A DNA stretch of 13,820 nt, from the NCBI GenBank assembly GCA_017911155.1, contig JAEFCI010000502.1:1-13820 (forward strand), in the 5' to 3' direction. The translations under genes were made by a program, and so were the position numbers. The first letter of the stretch is position 1. Each line of letters opens with the position of its first letter. Shown piece after piece: positions 1-7,873 of this stretch. The notes under the pieces are model-generated. The model was not told where the DNA came from. It searched no databases and saw only the letters and a program-made list of their open reading frames with translations. The DNA is from Olpidium bornovanus S191. Its lineage: Eukaryota; Olpidiomycota.

Positions 1-101
1 AAAAGAGTACAAAAGGTTTTCAGGGGCTCGATGTTCCGGCTCGTTTTCTTTTTTCTTAACGCGTGGGCCGCGGAGCATTTTCTATTCGAACCCCAATCGC
101 A

Positions 102-143
102 CCCCCCCCCACCCCGCGCCCCCCCCCCCCCCCCCCCCCCCCC
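102..143. repeat. Poly-C tracts
   Basis: A run of nine C (102-110) and a run of about 25 C (119-143), separated by a short interruption. The complementary strand would be G-rich and could form a quadruplex. It lies about 530 bases upstream of the Acinus-like start codon. Exact length is unreliable because homopolymers are prone to sequencing error. Confidence 0.9.
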
Positions 144-313
144 TTCTCTTCCCTTCCCCACGCCCCCTTTCGCCCCCGCGAGCGCCGCCCGCCTCCCCGA
201 CTGTTTTCCGCGCCGAACTGGCGCGGGCTTTTCCGGCCAGGTGTCCGCCAGCGCACTTTCACCACGGCGGCCGGGGCAGCAGCCGGCAGCCGGCAGCTCA
301 AGAGCACCCAGCC

Positions 314-314
<1 letters not shown>

Positions 315-344
<30 letters not shown>
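315..344 (+). repeat. (CAG)10 trinucleotide microsatellite
   Basis: Ten perfect CAG units. In one frame they would encode polyglutamine, but the surrounding frame has no credible coding features, so this is most simply a microsatellite in the 5' flanking or untranslated region of the Acinus-like gene. Confidence 0.9.
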
Positions 345-346
<2 letters not shown>

Positions 347-670
347 CTGACCGCGGCGGAGGAGGCTGGTGGTTAAGTCTCCAACGACGCAGCGCCTTCC
401 CCCCCTCACCCCCCCCCTTCGTTCCACGCGCCGCCGGCCCCCGTTCCGTTCCCCCGCCCGCGCGCTCTGCTCGCCGCCTCCGCGCGCGCCCTTCCCCGCC
501 GCCGCCGACACAGAAATTTTTCCCAAACTTAACATCCCAGACCGCCTCCTTTTGCCTCCCTCATCCCTCCCCATTCCCCCGGTAAGGTTGGCTCGAGGCG
601 CGTCGGAGAACTAAGGCGTAACCCGCTTTCGCCGGAGCGCGCCGAAGGTGAAAGAAAAAAAAAACCAGTG

Positions 671-3045
671 ATGTCGGCGCCGCCGTCCACTCCGCGCAAG
701 GACAGCGCCGACCTGAACTCGCTCAAGGTCGTGGAGCTTCGCGCGGAGCTCTCGTTGCGGCACCTGTCCCCGAAAGGCCTGAAGAAGGACCTCGTCAAGC
801 GCCTCGCCGACGCGTTGGAGCGGGAGACCGGCCCCGCCCAGCTTGAGCGCGCGCTCGGCGTTCCGCGGGACGACGTCGACAACGAGGGGGCCGAAGGCGA
901 AGACGAAGGCCACGACAAGGAGGACGCCAATCCCGAAGGCGAGGAGGGCGCGGAGGAGGACAGCCCCGATGGCCCCGGTGCGGGAGACAAGGGTGGCCGC
1001 GGCGCAGGAGACGAGGGTGGCCCCGGCGCGGGAGACGAGGGTGGCCCCGGCGCGGGAGACGAGGGTGACTCCGGTGCGAAAGATGAGGGTGGCCCCGACG
1101 ACGGCGGCGCGGGGGACGCCGACGCGGCCCGGGACCCCGCCCAACCGACCGCAAAGGACTCTTTTCATAAGTCGGCCAAGGGCGCCGCTGACGAACCGGA
1201 GTTCGCGCCGGAGAATTCCCAACCGGCCGGGAAGAAAAACGCGGCCGAAGAGCCGGTTGCGGACAAAGCCCCGATGAGCAAGCGGTCCGAGCCGGACCAG
1301 GGAAAACAGTTGCGTAAGGCGGTCGAGCAGCCTTCGCTTTCTCTGCGTTCCCAACCGTCGCCTGCGAAGTCCTCGCGGGCGAAGGGGATAAACGCGGGCG
1401 AGCTACCGGCCGGGCGGCACTCCCCCGCCAAAGACGTGACTGCGACGTCTCCGCAGAGGACGCCGGAGGGTAACGCGAAGCCTGCCGCCGCGGAGGATGC
1501 GGCGGAGCAGTCGGCCGATCAGCAGATGGCGGAGACGGAACCGGCGGCCGAGGACGCCACTCGTAAACGCGGCCGGGAACCGGAGTCTGCGGCAGTTGAC
1601 GTTTTGCCAATCGAACGGCCGCGCAACGAGAACCCCCCCGGACCATCGATTAAGCGCACTTGTACCGAGGAAGAGAGGCTTGCCGACGTGCAGATGACCG
1701 ACGCCGCGGCTGTTGCGTCTGGCCCGCCCCCGCCGCTGCCGGCGCCGGTACCCTTGAGTGACGAAAGCGTTGGTAAGGACTGTGTTGGTAAAGCATCCGC
1801 TGCGGCTGCTTCGCTTGGGGACCCTGCTGGGGCGCAGAAGGCGGTTCCTGAGAATGCCGGCGGGTTAGCTGAAGCCGCGCCAAAGAAAAAACGGGCCTTT
1901 AGCCCGATAAAGCCGCCGTCACCCGTCAAATCCTCACCGCCGCCTCCGACGACCAAATCGGCGCGCACTGCAAGCGCCAGTTCCGGACGGAGTCCCGGCG
2001 TGATTGGGACCAAAGGAAAAGCGGGTGGCAACGAAGACGCCAGCGTAGAGCGTGAGCAATACGTTTTTTTCCAAAATTCAAGACCTTCGTTCAGCCCGCG
2101 CCGGCCCTGCCCAGCCTGCAACGCTAAAACCCGCTCCGCATCTTTACCTCGGATGCAGGGCAAAGCACTTCGGCGCCGAAGTTTGCAGAATCGGCCACTA
2201 TATTCATCCTGGGACTGCACAGACCGTTTACGAATCCCGCTTTAAAGAGAATGCTTGAGGAACACGGGACGGTCGAATACTTTTGGATTGATAATATCAA
2301 ATCGCACTGTTATGTTACGGTTGGTGACCGCGATTTTTTTGCGGGTGTTATTTCGTCTGGGACGCAAGCGCTCGGCCAAACTTAAGGACGTATTATAGCT
2401 CATCTTCCCCTTCCGCCTTTTTCGCAGTTTTCTGATTTGCCGTCTGCGATATTGGCGCGATCGCAAATCCACGGCACGGTGTGGCCGCCCCAGACCGGAC
2501 ACAAGCTCACAGTGGATTTCATTACGACCGAACGGATGCGGGCCCTTGTGGAAGAGGAAGAAAAGGAGCAGCAGGCGCGCAGGCGGGTCCGGGTGGTGGA
2601 GAGCGCGGACCCGGACGTTGTCCTCGTAGTCGAAGACATCAGCACGGTCAGGCACAAGCCAGCAAGTTTTGGCCTGGCGTCGACCGCGGCGCCTCCCTCC
2701 TCGGACGCAACTCCCGGCAGCGATGCGGCTCGCAGGACCTCCGGCGGCGGCATCCTGAGTCGCCTAGGCGGACTGGCTCCTCCAGCGCCCGCCCAATCCT
2801 CGGCCAACGCCGCCACCGCCGCCGCGGAGCAGCCGCACAAGGACTCCCACCGCCATGATCCAGAAGCCGCACCTTCCTGGAGAAACTGCGCCGTTCCGGA
2901 TTCCTCGGCCCGGAGCAAGGCCTCGGCGCCGAAGCACGTGCCTCCCGACCAAATTTTCCAAAAGACGGAGACCAAGCCCCAGCTTTACTACCTGCCGCTC
3001 ACCGACAAGCAAATCGCGGAGAAGCTCCAATGCAAGGCGCCGTGA
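671..3045 (+). CDS. ACIN1: Acinus-like splicing/exon-junction factor (SAP + RRM + RSB motif), three exons
   Basis: Proposed CDS is 671-2051, 2189-2319 and 2428-3045: 2130 bases, 709 residues plus stop. In animals and plants Acinus is a nuclear scaffold of the ASAP/PSAP complex with SAP18 and RNPS1, attached to spliceosomes and exon-junction complexes. Seen here: a SAP domain at about residues 15-49 (LKVVELRAELSLRHLSPKGL); an acidic eight-residue repeat at about 100-142; a long disordered Pro/Ala/Ser-rich middle with basic patches TRKRGRE (about 297) and PKKKRAF (about 403, NLS-like); a degenerate RRM from about 462 (IFILGL, then FWIDNIKSHCYVT split by intron 2); and a C-terminal RNPS1-SAP18-binding motif at about 676-705 (IFQKTETKPQLYYLPLTDKQ). 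The order matches Acinus and the RRM/RSB wording is diagnostic. The start is the ATG after an A-rich leader. The RS-rich tail of animal Acinus is missing; the protein ends just after the RSB motif. Confidence 0.9.
985..1095 (+). repeat. 24-base tandem repeat inside the Acinus-like exon 1
   Basis: About four to five imperfect copies of a 24-base unit encoding the octapeptide GAGDEGGP and variants (DKGGR, DEGDS, KDEGGP). Two central copies are identical at the DNA level, suggesting recent expansion. It adds an acidic, flexible segment between the SAP domain and the disordered middle. Confidence 0.85.
2052..2188 (+). other. Intron 1 of the Acinus-like gene (phase 1)
   Basis: The donor GTGAGC follows GAGC. 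The acceptor is TTTGCAG, with a CTAAAA branch-like sequence upstream. Removing these 137 bases splits a Gln codon and joins the disordered region directly to the first RRM strand (SATIFILGL). Reading through instead gives an unrelated tail that stops at 2245. Confidence 0.85.
2320..2427 (+). other. Intron 2 of the Acinus-like gene (phase 0)
   Basis: Donor GTTGGT, acceptor CTTTTTCGCAG with a good pyrimidine tract, 108 bases. It falls exactly inside the RNP1-like strand of the RRM (SHCYVT then FSDLPSAI). The joined product aligns by eye with the SHCFVTYST segment remembered from animal Acinus. Unspliced reading hits a stop at about 2382. Confidence 0.85.
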
Positions 3046-3274
3046 CGTCCCGATTTCTTTCCTCCCTCCGTTTCCGCCCCCCGCATCCCCCCCCCCCGCT
3101 CCTCTTTCCCCCAATTTCTCCCCGCTTCGTTGCCCCGGTGTGCTCGATTGTCGGTGTAGGCAAAAAAGCGTCTCTTCCCTACCCGTGACCTCGATATGGT
3201 GTAGGATCGCGGTGGGGAGGAAGAGGGGAATGGGGAGGGGGGGGGGGCTGGCTTGGGCAGAACACAAGTTTATG

Positions 3275-3280
3275 AATAAA
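3275..3280 (+). terminator. Candidate polyadenylation signal AATAAA
   Basis: A canonical AATAAA about 230 bases after the Acinus-like stop codon, in otherwise GC-rich sequence. Its spacing is reasonable for a 3' UTR. The signal is short, so chance occurrence cannot be excluded. Confidence 0.45.
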
Positions 3281-3758
3281 GTGCGGGAATTTCTCGCCCG
3301 TGAATGCGGCGGAAAGTGAAAAGCGTGGGCAGGACGACAGGGGTCCCTCCTCCCCGCACCTTCGGACTGCGCATCGTCAGTTTTGGTGGGGAGGCGGCGT
3401 GGGGGAAGGGAGGGAGGGGGGGATTTGTCCGTTATTTGAAACAACGGGCTTGGCCGATCCGTGGGGTGGGCGTTCCCGGGGAATAACGGCGGCCTGAATT
3501 TTGCACGGGGAATTTTTCTTCAAAACGGGAGAAAACCGGGGGGAGGGGGGATCGCAGAACAAATCAAACTTCCCCCCGAAGGGGGACTGGGAATGGAGGA
3601 AAATTATTTTATGAGTATACAGATTTTAGTTCGTACCAATTCACACGAACTCAAAGGGTACGAACTCAAGCAAAAAAAAAAAAAAAGCCTCGTTTAAGTA
3701 AAGAGCGAGGGAGGCGAAAAGCGGTGACTCGCTTTCATCTGCGAGCGTCAAAAAAAAC

Positions 3759-3768
3759 TATAAATAAA
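3759..3768 (+). promoter_or_regulatory. TATAAATA box or AATAAA signal (ambiguous)
   Basis: TATAAATA at 3759-3766 overlaps AATAAA at 3763-3768 after an A-rich stretch. It could be a TATA box for a plus-strand transcript or an extra polyadenylation signal. No convincing gene follows immediately, so the role is unresolved. Confidence 0.2.
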
Positions 3769-4373
3769 TCTATGTACAAGGCGCGCGTCACACGTCTACA
3801 CGCGTCAACTTTTTCCGATATCTCCAGTGGGCTTCTCCCTCCCGCCGTCAAAACCGCAAACAAAGGAGAGAAAAAGGAAGACGGAAAGCAGAATACCTTT
3901 GTAACAATAACTATATTGCTGCACATCCCAGGCCAACGATACAAAAAGGGGGCGAAAGGCGTAAGGATTTACCGCCGGAGAGAAGGACGGAAGAATGGTC
4001 GGCAGGACATTATCACTCTACTCGACTCGGTCGCGTTCGCTCTTAGACGCGAACGCAACGGGCCTCGGAATGACAAAGCTCTCGCTGGCTACAAAGGGAC
4101 GAGAGGCCCTGTCGTGCAGGGACCACACCACGTAAGAGGTGTACGTCAAGCCCCAACTCCGTTTCCCCGTCGCGCACGTGCAGGAGTGGTGAGGGGTGTG
4201 GGGGAGGAATCGGAGGTGGGAGCGCAGCGGCTTTTGGTGCGGTTGCCACTGGGTCCAGGTTTCGGGAAAGCAACGTTGTAAATTTTGGGGATTGTGATAG
4301 TCGTGACTGTAGACAAAAAGCACTGCGCTTGGCTTCTCAAGCGGGAGGGCGGCAAAACAAACGTTGGAAAACA

Positions 4374-4500
4374 TTTATTAGTCGAATGAATTAGATGCCA
4401 AGCTGTCTTTGCCGAACAAACCCGGCCGTTTCGTCCATTGTCGAAGGCGGCAGCAACGCCAAAACGAACGCCTCGAGGGAACCCACCGCAGCGCGGGGAT
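4374..4500 (-). CDS. Possible minus-strand terminal exon (unrecognised)
   Basis: Read on the minus strand, one frame gives a compositionally normal peptide, with little Pro/Arg bias, GC-rich third positions and residues such as LEAFVLALLPP and DETAGFVRQRQLGI, ending at the TAA complementary to 4391-4393. A minus-strand AATAAA lies at 4379-4374, about 12 bases past the stop. A stop precedes this frame near 4500, so an intron acceptor would be needed, and none with a good pyrimidine tract is evident. I do not recognise a family. A second protein-like minus-strand stretch near 4840-4958 (starting MFTRASRLASRPKRQAQQDI, mitochondrial-presequence-like) might be its 5' exon. All of this is inference. 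Confidence 0.2.
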
Positions 4501-4579
4501 CCTCTCACCCTCCGCGCCGCCAGAGACCAGGTGTTCTTCGACGAAAACCCAAGGGGCAGTGGGAAGGGAGGGGGATGGA

Positions 4580-4593
4580 GGGGGGGGGGGGGG

Positions 4594-4624
<31 letters not shown>
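4580..4624. repeat. Long poly-G tract
   Basis: A run of 16 G (4580-4595), one A, then about 28 G (4597-4624), inside a larger purine-rich domain. Strong potential for G-quadruplex formation on the plus strand. Length is probably uncertain in the assembly. Confidence 0.9.
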
Positions 4625-5205
4625 AGCCGATGCCGAGAAACGGTGCGCGCCGAGGCGTCCGCCCGGGCTGCTTGCCGAGGGCAGCGATGGGACGCCGTTT
4701 TTCGTCGTTCTGGAGACGCGGAAGCGAAGCGGAAAAGCTCCGGATAGGGGGTGGGAGGGAGGGGGGAAAAAGAGAGAGGAAGGGACGGGTGGAGGGGGAG
4801 GGAAGGAGGAGAGAGAATTATCTTCAGAGAGAGAGGAGCGCCCTCGCGCGCAGGCACAACGACCGGGCGGACGGTGACCGCGACCAAATCCCGCGGGGCC
4901 GCGATGTCTTGTTGCGCCTGGCGCTTTGGCCGGGAAGCGAGGCGCGACGCCCGCGTGAACATCCTGCGTAACACCACGGGCTCACGCGCGTCCGCGCGTG
5001 CCGGGCCGGCTCTGCCGTTGGAACACGCGGTAAAATTGCCCTGCTGCGCGCGCGCGGGACGAGAGAGGGGGGAGGCGGAGGAAGGATGGGACAGGATAAC
5101 TCTCCCCGCACCTGAAACCGGAGAAAACCGTTAATCGCAAAGCAAAAGACCAAGGGAGAAATAAAACAAAAAACAAGCAATATTCTCCCAGCAAGAAAAA
5201 GTCTT

Positions 5206-5361
5206 TTGGGCGACCCCTTTGCTGGAGGAGGGGAAGCGGAGAGGGGAGGGCGGGGGAAGAGTGGGGGAAAACGCGGGGGCCTCAAAAGAATTATCACCCC
5301 GTCCTCCACGCTCCCCTCACTTTTCCCTTCCCTCCCCCCTTCCCAACGACAAAAAAAAAAA
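5206..5361 (+). promoter_or_regulatory. Upstream/5' UTR region of the VanZ-like gene
   Basis: Purine-rich then strongly pyrimidine-rich (about 5300-5345) sequence ending in a run of about 12 A immediately before the ATG at 5362. The A-rich leader resembles that of the Acinus-like gene and gives a favourable start context. No TATA box is visible. Confidence 0.4.
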
Positions 5362-6254
5362 ATGCGCCACGCGCCGGCGATTGCCGCGTTGGTCGAAGCG
5401 CTCGCGCTGGCCGTCTTTGGGTTCAACAGAAACGAGGACCTGCCCCAACTTCTGCCGGACAAGCAAATGCACTTCGCCGCGTTCTCCGTCCTGTCCGGGA
5501 CGGTGTACTGGATATGGGATTTCCGGGCCGCCGGCGGCGCCCGGCGGCGTAAGGGGTGGAGGAGGATAGACACCGGGGAGCCGCCGCCGCCGCGGCTGCC
5601 CGGTAATCGGAAAAAGAAGTCTTCCCCCCGGCCCTGGGCGAACTGCGGCCTCACCCTGCTGGTGATGTCCGTCACCGCCGTAACGAGCGAACTCGTCCAG
5701 GGGCTTCTTCCGGCAAGTCGGGAAAACCTCGGGGGAGGGGGGGCAGGGGAGGGGGGGGGACATTGAGGAATGCGCACGGGGTATACGAATTGAGAAAGCG
5801 GCATTTTCTTTTTCCTCTTCATCTCCTTTGAACCGCTTGCGGACATGTGGCCTCGTGTTCTTTTTTTTCTCCGCCCCTCTCGTCTGCGCCTTTGTATCGC
5901 CTTTCCCCGTCCCACAGTACCGGACCTTCGATCCTTACGACATACTGGTGGGTTGCCTTCCCATTTCCCACACCAAAATCCGCCGCAGCAGTAGCAGAAA
6001 ACGGCGCGTTAAGTTGGTTTTCTTTTTATTTCTAATTTTTGTTTTTTTTTCATTCCGGCGGGGTATTTGGGACCTCTCAATTGACCTCCCTGTCCCCAAC
6101 CCCTACGGCCCGCAAATTCTTCAAAAAAAAGGCCAACTGCAAAGGCGTATTTGCAGGCGTCGGCGTGGCCACCGCCGTCGACCTCAGCCTTGCGCGCCGG
6201 TACAGAGGGCTGGCCGCGGCCTCGGAAGCGGAGGCCGCGACGCACGAAGTGTGA
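5362..6254 (+). CDS. VanZ-like small membrane protein, three exons with a microexon
   Basis: Proposed CDS is 5362-5712, 5918-5947 and 6132-6254: 504 bases, 167 residues. The VanZ-like family consists of small polytopic membrane proteins found in bacteria and fungi; the biochemical role of most is unknown. Seen: hydrophobic segments at about residues 5-21, 38-52, 97-117 and 131-145; the family motif DKQMHFAAF (33-41); SELVQGLLP (109-117); the loop YRTFDPYDIL (118-127); then ANCKGVFAGVG, matching the family's D-x-x-A-N-x-x-G signature. That signature exists only after both introns are removed, which strongly supports the model. A basic, Pro-rich insertion (about 55-92) separates the second and third segments and is longer than in typical members. 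Length fits the family. No polyadenylation signal was found downstream. Confidence 0.8.
5713..5917 (+). other. Intron 1 of the VanZ-like gene (GC-AG type, phase 0)
   Basis: The donor reads CCG followed by GCAAGT, the usual consensus for minor GC-AG introns, and the acceptor is TTTCCCCGTCCCACAG. Length 205. No GT donor in this stretch keeps the frame. With this GC donor the protein reads GLLP then YRTFDP, as expected for VanZ-like proteins. Confidence 0.75.
5918..5947 (+). other. 30-base microexon of the VanZ-like gene
   Basis: Ten codons (YRTFDPYDIL) between two phase-0 introns. The encoded loop is the most conserved part of the family, so it must be included for a functional product. Confidence 0.75.
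5948..6131 (+). other. Intron 2 of the VanZ-like gene (phase 0)
   Basis: Donor GTGGGT directly after the DIL codons. The acceptor is AAAAAAAAG, preceded by an A run rather than a pyrimidine tract, which is unusual. Length 184. Splicing joins DIL to ANCKG and restores the family signature. The acceptor is the weaker end of this call. Confidence 0.65.
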
Positions 6255-6677
6255 AAAGGAGAGCGGGGGCCAAAAAAAAAAAAAAAAACCGCGGACTATT
6301 CTTTCGGACGGGCGGCTTTGGCAAGAGCTTAGGAAAAAAAACCCCTTTTTCTGACAAACCGCGCGAGGCGCCAGGCAGACTTACTTTGAATCGGTCCGTT
6401 TTGAGGGAAAGTTCACGCGCGAAAACGGGATGGAAACGGAGTGGGCGTTGTGGTTGAAGCCGTCCGAACGGGCGGGTGTTCGCATGATCAGCGTTGTCGC
6501 CCAGGCGGGGCGGGGGTCGGAGAGGGGAGCGGAGGGGGAATGGAAAGCGGGGAAGGGAGGGGGGGGGGTGAAAGCTTTTCTTTTTTCTTGTCACTGACAA
6601 CCCCCACACCCTTTCGCCGGACCGCAGCACACGCGCGCTGCCGCGCGCGCGTTGACGATGCAGCGTGCCCGCGCGCA

Positions 6678-6717
6678 CCCCCCCCCCCCCCCCCGCCCCC
6701 CCCCCCCCCCCCCCCCC
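6678..6717. repeat. Poly-C tract
   Basis: A run of 17 C (6678-6694), one G, then 22 C (6696-6717). On the minus strand this is a poly-G tract like that at 4580 and a potential quadruplex. Confidence 0.9.
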
Positions 6718-6733
6718 GGCACGCGCAACAGAC

Positions 6734-6750
6734 ACGCGCGCGCGCGCGCG
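6734..6750. repeat. (CG)n dinucleotide repeat
   Basis: About eight CG units, 15 bases after the poly-C tract. Alternating purine-pyrimidine sequence of this kind can adopt Z-DNA. Confidence 0.8.
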
Positions 6751-6936
6751 AGACGCCGGGCTCGTCGCTGTCACGCGCTCGCCCTGACGTGCGCGCCCGG
6801 CCGGGGGAAGGCGCGGACCGACGGGTTCTGTGGGCGGGGGGTTGTCGTTTTCGTTTTTCTTTTTCTTTTGGGCAAGACTAGGGACACACCCCTCCCTGCT
6901 ACGGCACCCCCTCCCGGGAACAATGGGAGACGGGGA

Positions 6937-6983
6937 CACGAGACGGAAACAGAGACAGAGGAGACGGAGACAGAGTCAGAGGG
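6937..6983 (+). repeat. Degenerate GAGACAGA/GAGACGGA microsatellite
   Basis: Purine-rich sequence made of imperfect GAGACGGA and GAGACAGA units, ending just where base composition becomes more AT-rich. Confidence 0.75.
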
Positions 6984-6989
6984 AAACAC

Positions 6990-7790
6990 CAACTGAATTC
7001 GCAAGAATGTGCAAATACCCTTCTCATCCAGCACAGCTGAGATCTGGGTGTATGTTTGCCGCAGAATTTCGCATCGTGCACTGAAGTTGGTGCGTGAGGA
7101 GTTGACGAAAGCACTGCGTGACAATGATACTGCAACGTCGTGCACACGCATTACAAGCACCATGGGCCTGACATGCTCTATTCGTGTTTGCAAAATTTTG
7201 GCACACATTCAGAGGCACTTGGTCATGAGAACCACCTTAGCCTGGATGCTCCATGCCTGCCAGTCCTTCCCTTTGAACACAGGAAGTTTCTTTGTGCTCC
7301 CAGTAGCCATCCCAAAATTACTTGGGCTCGTAACGTCTTGAGAATGAATAGTAGGATGACCAGATTCTTAAAAAGATGAAGGGGGTGCGTTTTTTTATTA
7401 TCCAAGATTTTTTTTCTTGGCGAAGAGACTGCCGATTCTAGAACCGTTTGTTGCCGACGATGTGTTCCGCCAAGGAAAGTCTAACTGTGGTGACCGTTTG
7501 CCGATTTAACGTATCCCACAGACGCAATGCTCAAAAGAAGACTATACCTGGTTTGCTTTGAGATGTTTTGCTCTTGCTTTCTTTTTTTTATGTGCCAATC
7601 GCCAAACCGTTTATGCAAAAAATGTGCGTGAGAAGGGGCTTTCTTTTGTTACGTATTTGTCGATATCCCAAGCGTTATGAAAACACAAAACGAAGTCCGA
7701 AATCCCCAACGACCGAAACAATAAGTTATGAGCGAAAGGCGGCTGTCCTGAGCCTACTGCCGCTGCCCTGAGCCCCGAAGCCTGACTTTG
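6990..7790 (+). other. Lower-GC region of unknown origin, probably repeat-derived
   Basis: GC falls sharply here compared with everything to the left. A plus-strand frame from about 7009 to 7341 and a second overlapping frame from 7140 to 7379 both look moderately protein-like, and may be two parts of one frameshifted relic. I do not recognise either. The stretch 7380-7770 is AT-rich with no coding signal. Given the gag relic that follows, a retroelement leader or another degraded transposable element is the simplest reading. Confidence 0.3.
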
Positions 7791-7828
7791 CCTCCGCCGC
7801 CGGCCATCAGCCATCTTCCCCGTCGCGC

Positions 7829-7873
7829 CCTCCGCCGAGCCGCGACCTCCGCCGAGCCGCGACCTCCGCCAAG
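7829..7873 (+). repeat. 17-base tandem repeat
   Basis: Two perfect 17-base copies (7829-7845 and 7846-7862, unit CCTCCGCCGAGCCGCGA) followed by a partial third copy, immediately upstream of the gag-like relic. Confidence 0.85.

Larger units (their letters stand above)
1..670. other. Upstream/5' UTR region of the Acinus-like gene, low complexity
   Basis: GC-rich, strongly pyrimidine-biased DNA holding C homopolymers (102-110 and 119-143), a CAG repeat (315-344) and many short C and T tracts. Open frames cross it in several phases, but all are Pro/Arg/Ser-rich and look like compositional artefacts. No TATA box is evident. A GGTAAG at 581-586 is a good donor-like sequence and an ACTAAG branch-point-like sequence lies near 611, so a small 5' UTR intron is possible but unproven. 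An A-rich stretch (about 653-664) leads into the start codon of the next gene. Confidence 0.5.
3290..5205. other. Intergenic region between the Acinus-like and VanZ-like genes
   Basis: About 1.9 kb with no gene I can recognise. It contains short G-rich stretches, a TATAAATA/AATAAA overlap at 3759-3768, an 8-base perfect hairpin (4033-4056), a long poly-G tract (4580-4624) and purine-rich sequence to about 4820. Open frames on both strands are long only because stops are rare at this GC. Two minus-strand stretches look more protein-like than the rest: one ending at a stop near 4022, and one ending at the TAA at 4391-4393 with AATAAA just beyond. A fragmented minus-strand gene is possible but I could not build a convincing model. 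Confidence 0.4.
6255..6990. other. Intergenic GC-rich region with microsatellites
   Basis: About 735 bases with no supported gene. It holds an A run (about 6273-6288), G-rich patches, a C tract, a CG dinucleotide repeat and a purine-rich GAGACAGA microsatellite. Open frames here are Arg/Pro/Gly-rich and artefactual. It marks the transition from GC-rich gene-bearing DNA to the lower-GC retrotransposon region. Confidence 0.5.

Noticed and set aside
31..614. Long open frames on both strands upstream of the Acinus-like gene, including one with a polyglutamine run
   Set aside because: They are dominated by Pro, Arg, Ser or Gly from homopolymers and a CAG microsatellite, several frames are open at once, and none shows a domain.
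843..1646. Long overlapping frames on both strands within Acinus exon 1
   Set aside because: These arise from high GC and the 24-base repeat. The frame with the SAP domain explains the region.
2052..2245. Extension of the first Acinus exon to the stop at 2245
   Set aside because: The extra tail has no similarity to the family, while splicing at 2051/2189 restores the RRM strand in frame.
3724..4281. A 185-residue plus-strand frame in the intergenic region
   Set aside because: Strongly basic composition, no recognisable motif, and no better codon bias than the opposite strand. Kept only as part of the intergenic description.
5767..6457. A 209-residue plus-strand frame overlapping the VanZ-like introns and last exon
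   Set aside because: It is basic and low in complexity; the spliced model gives the conserved family signature instead.
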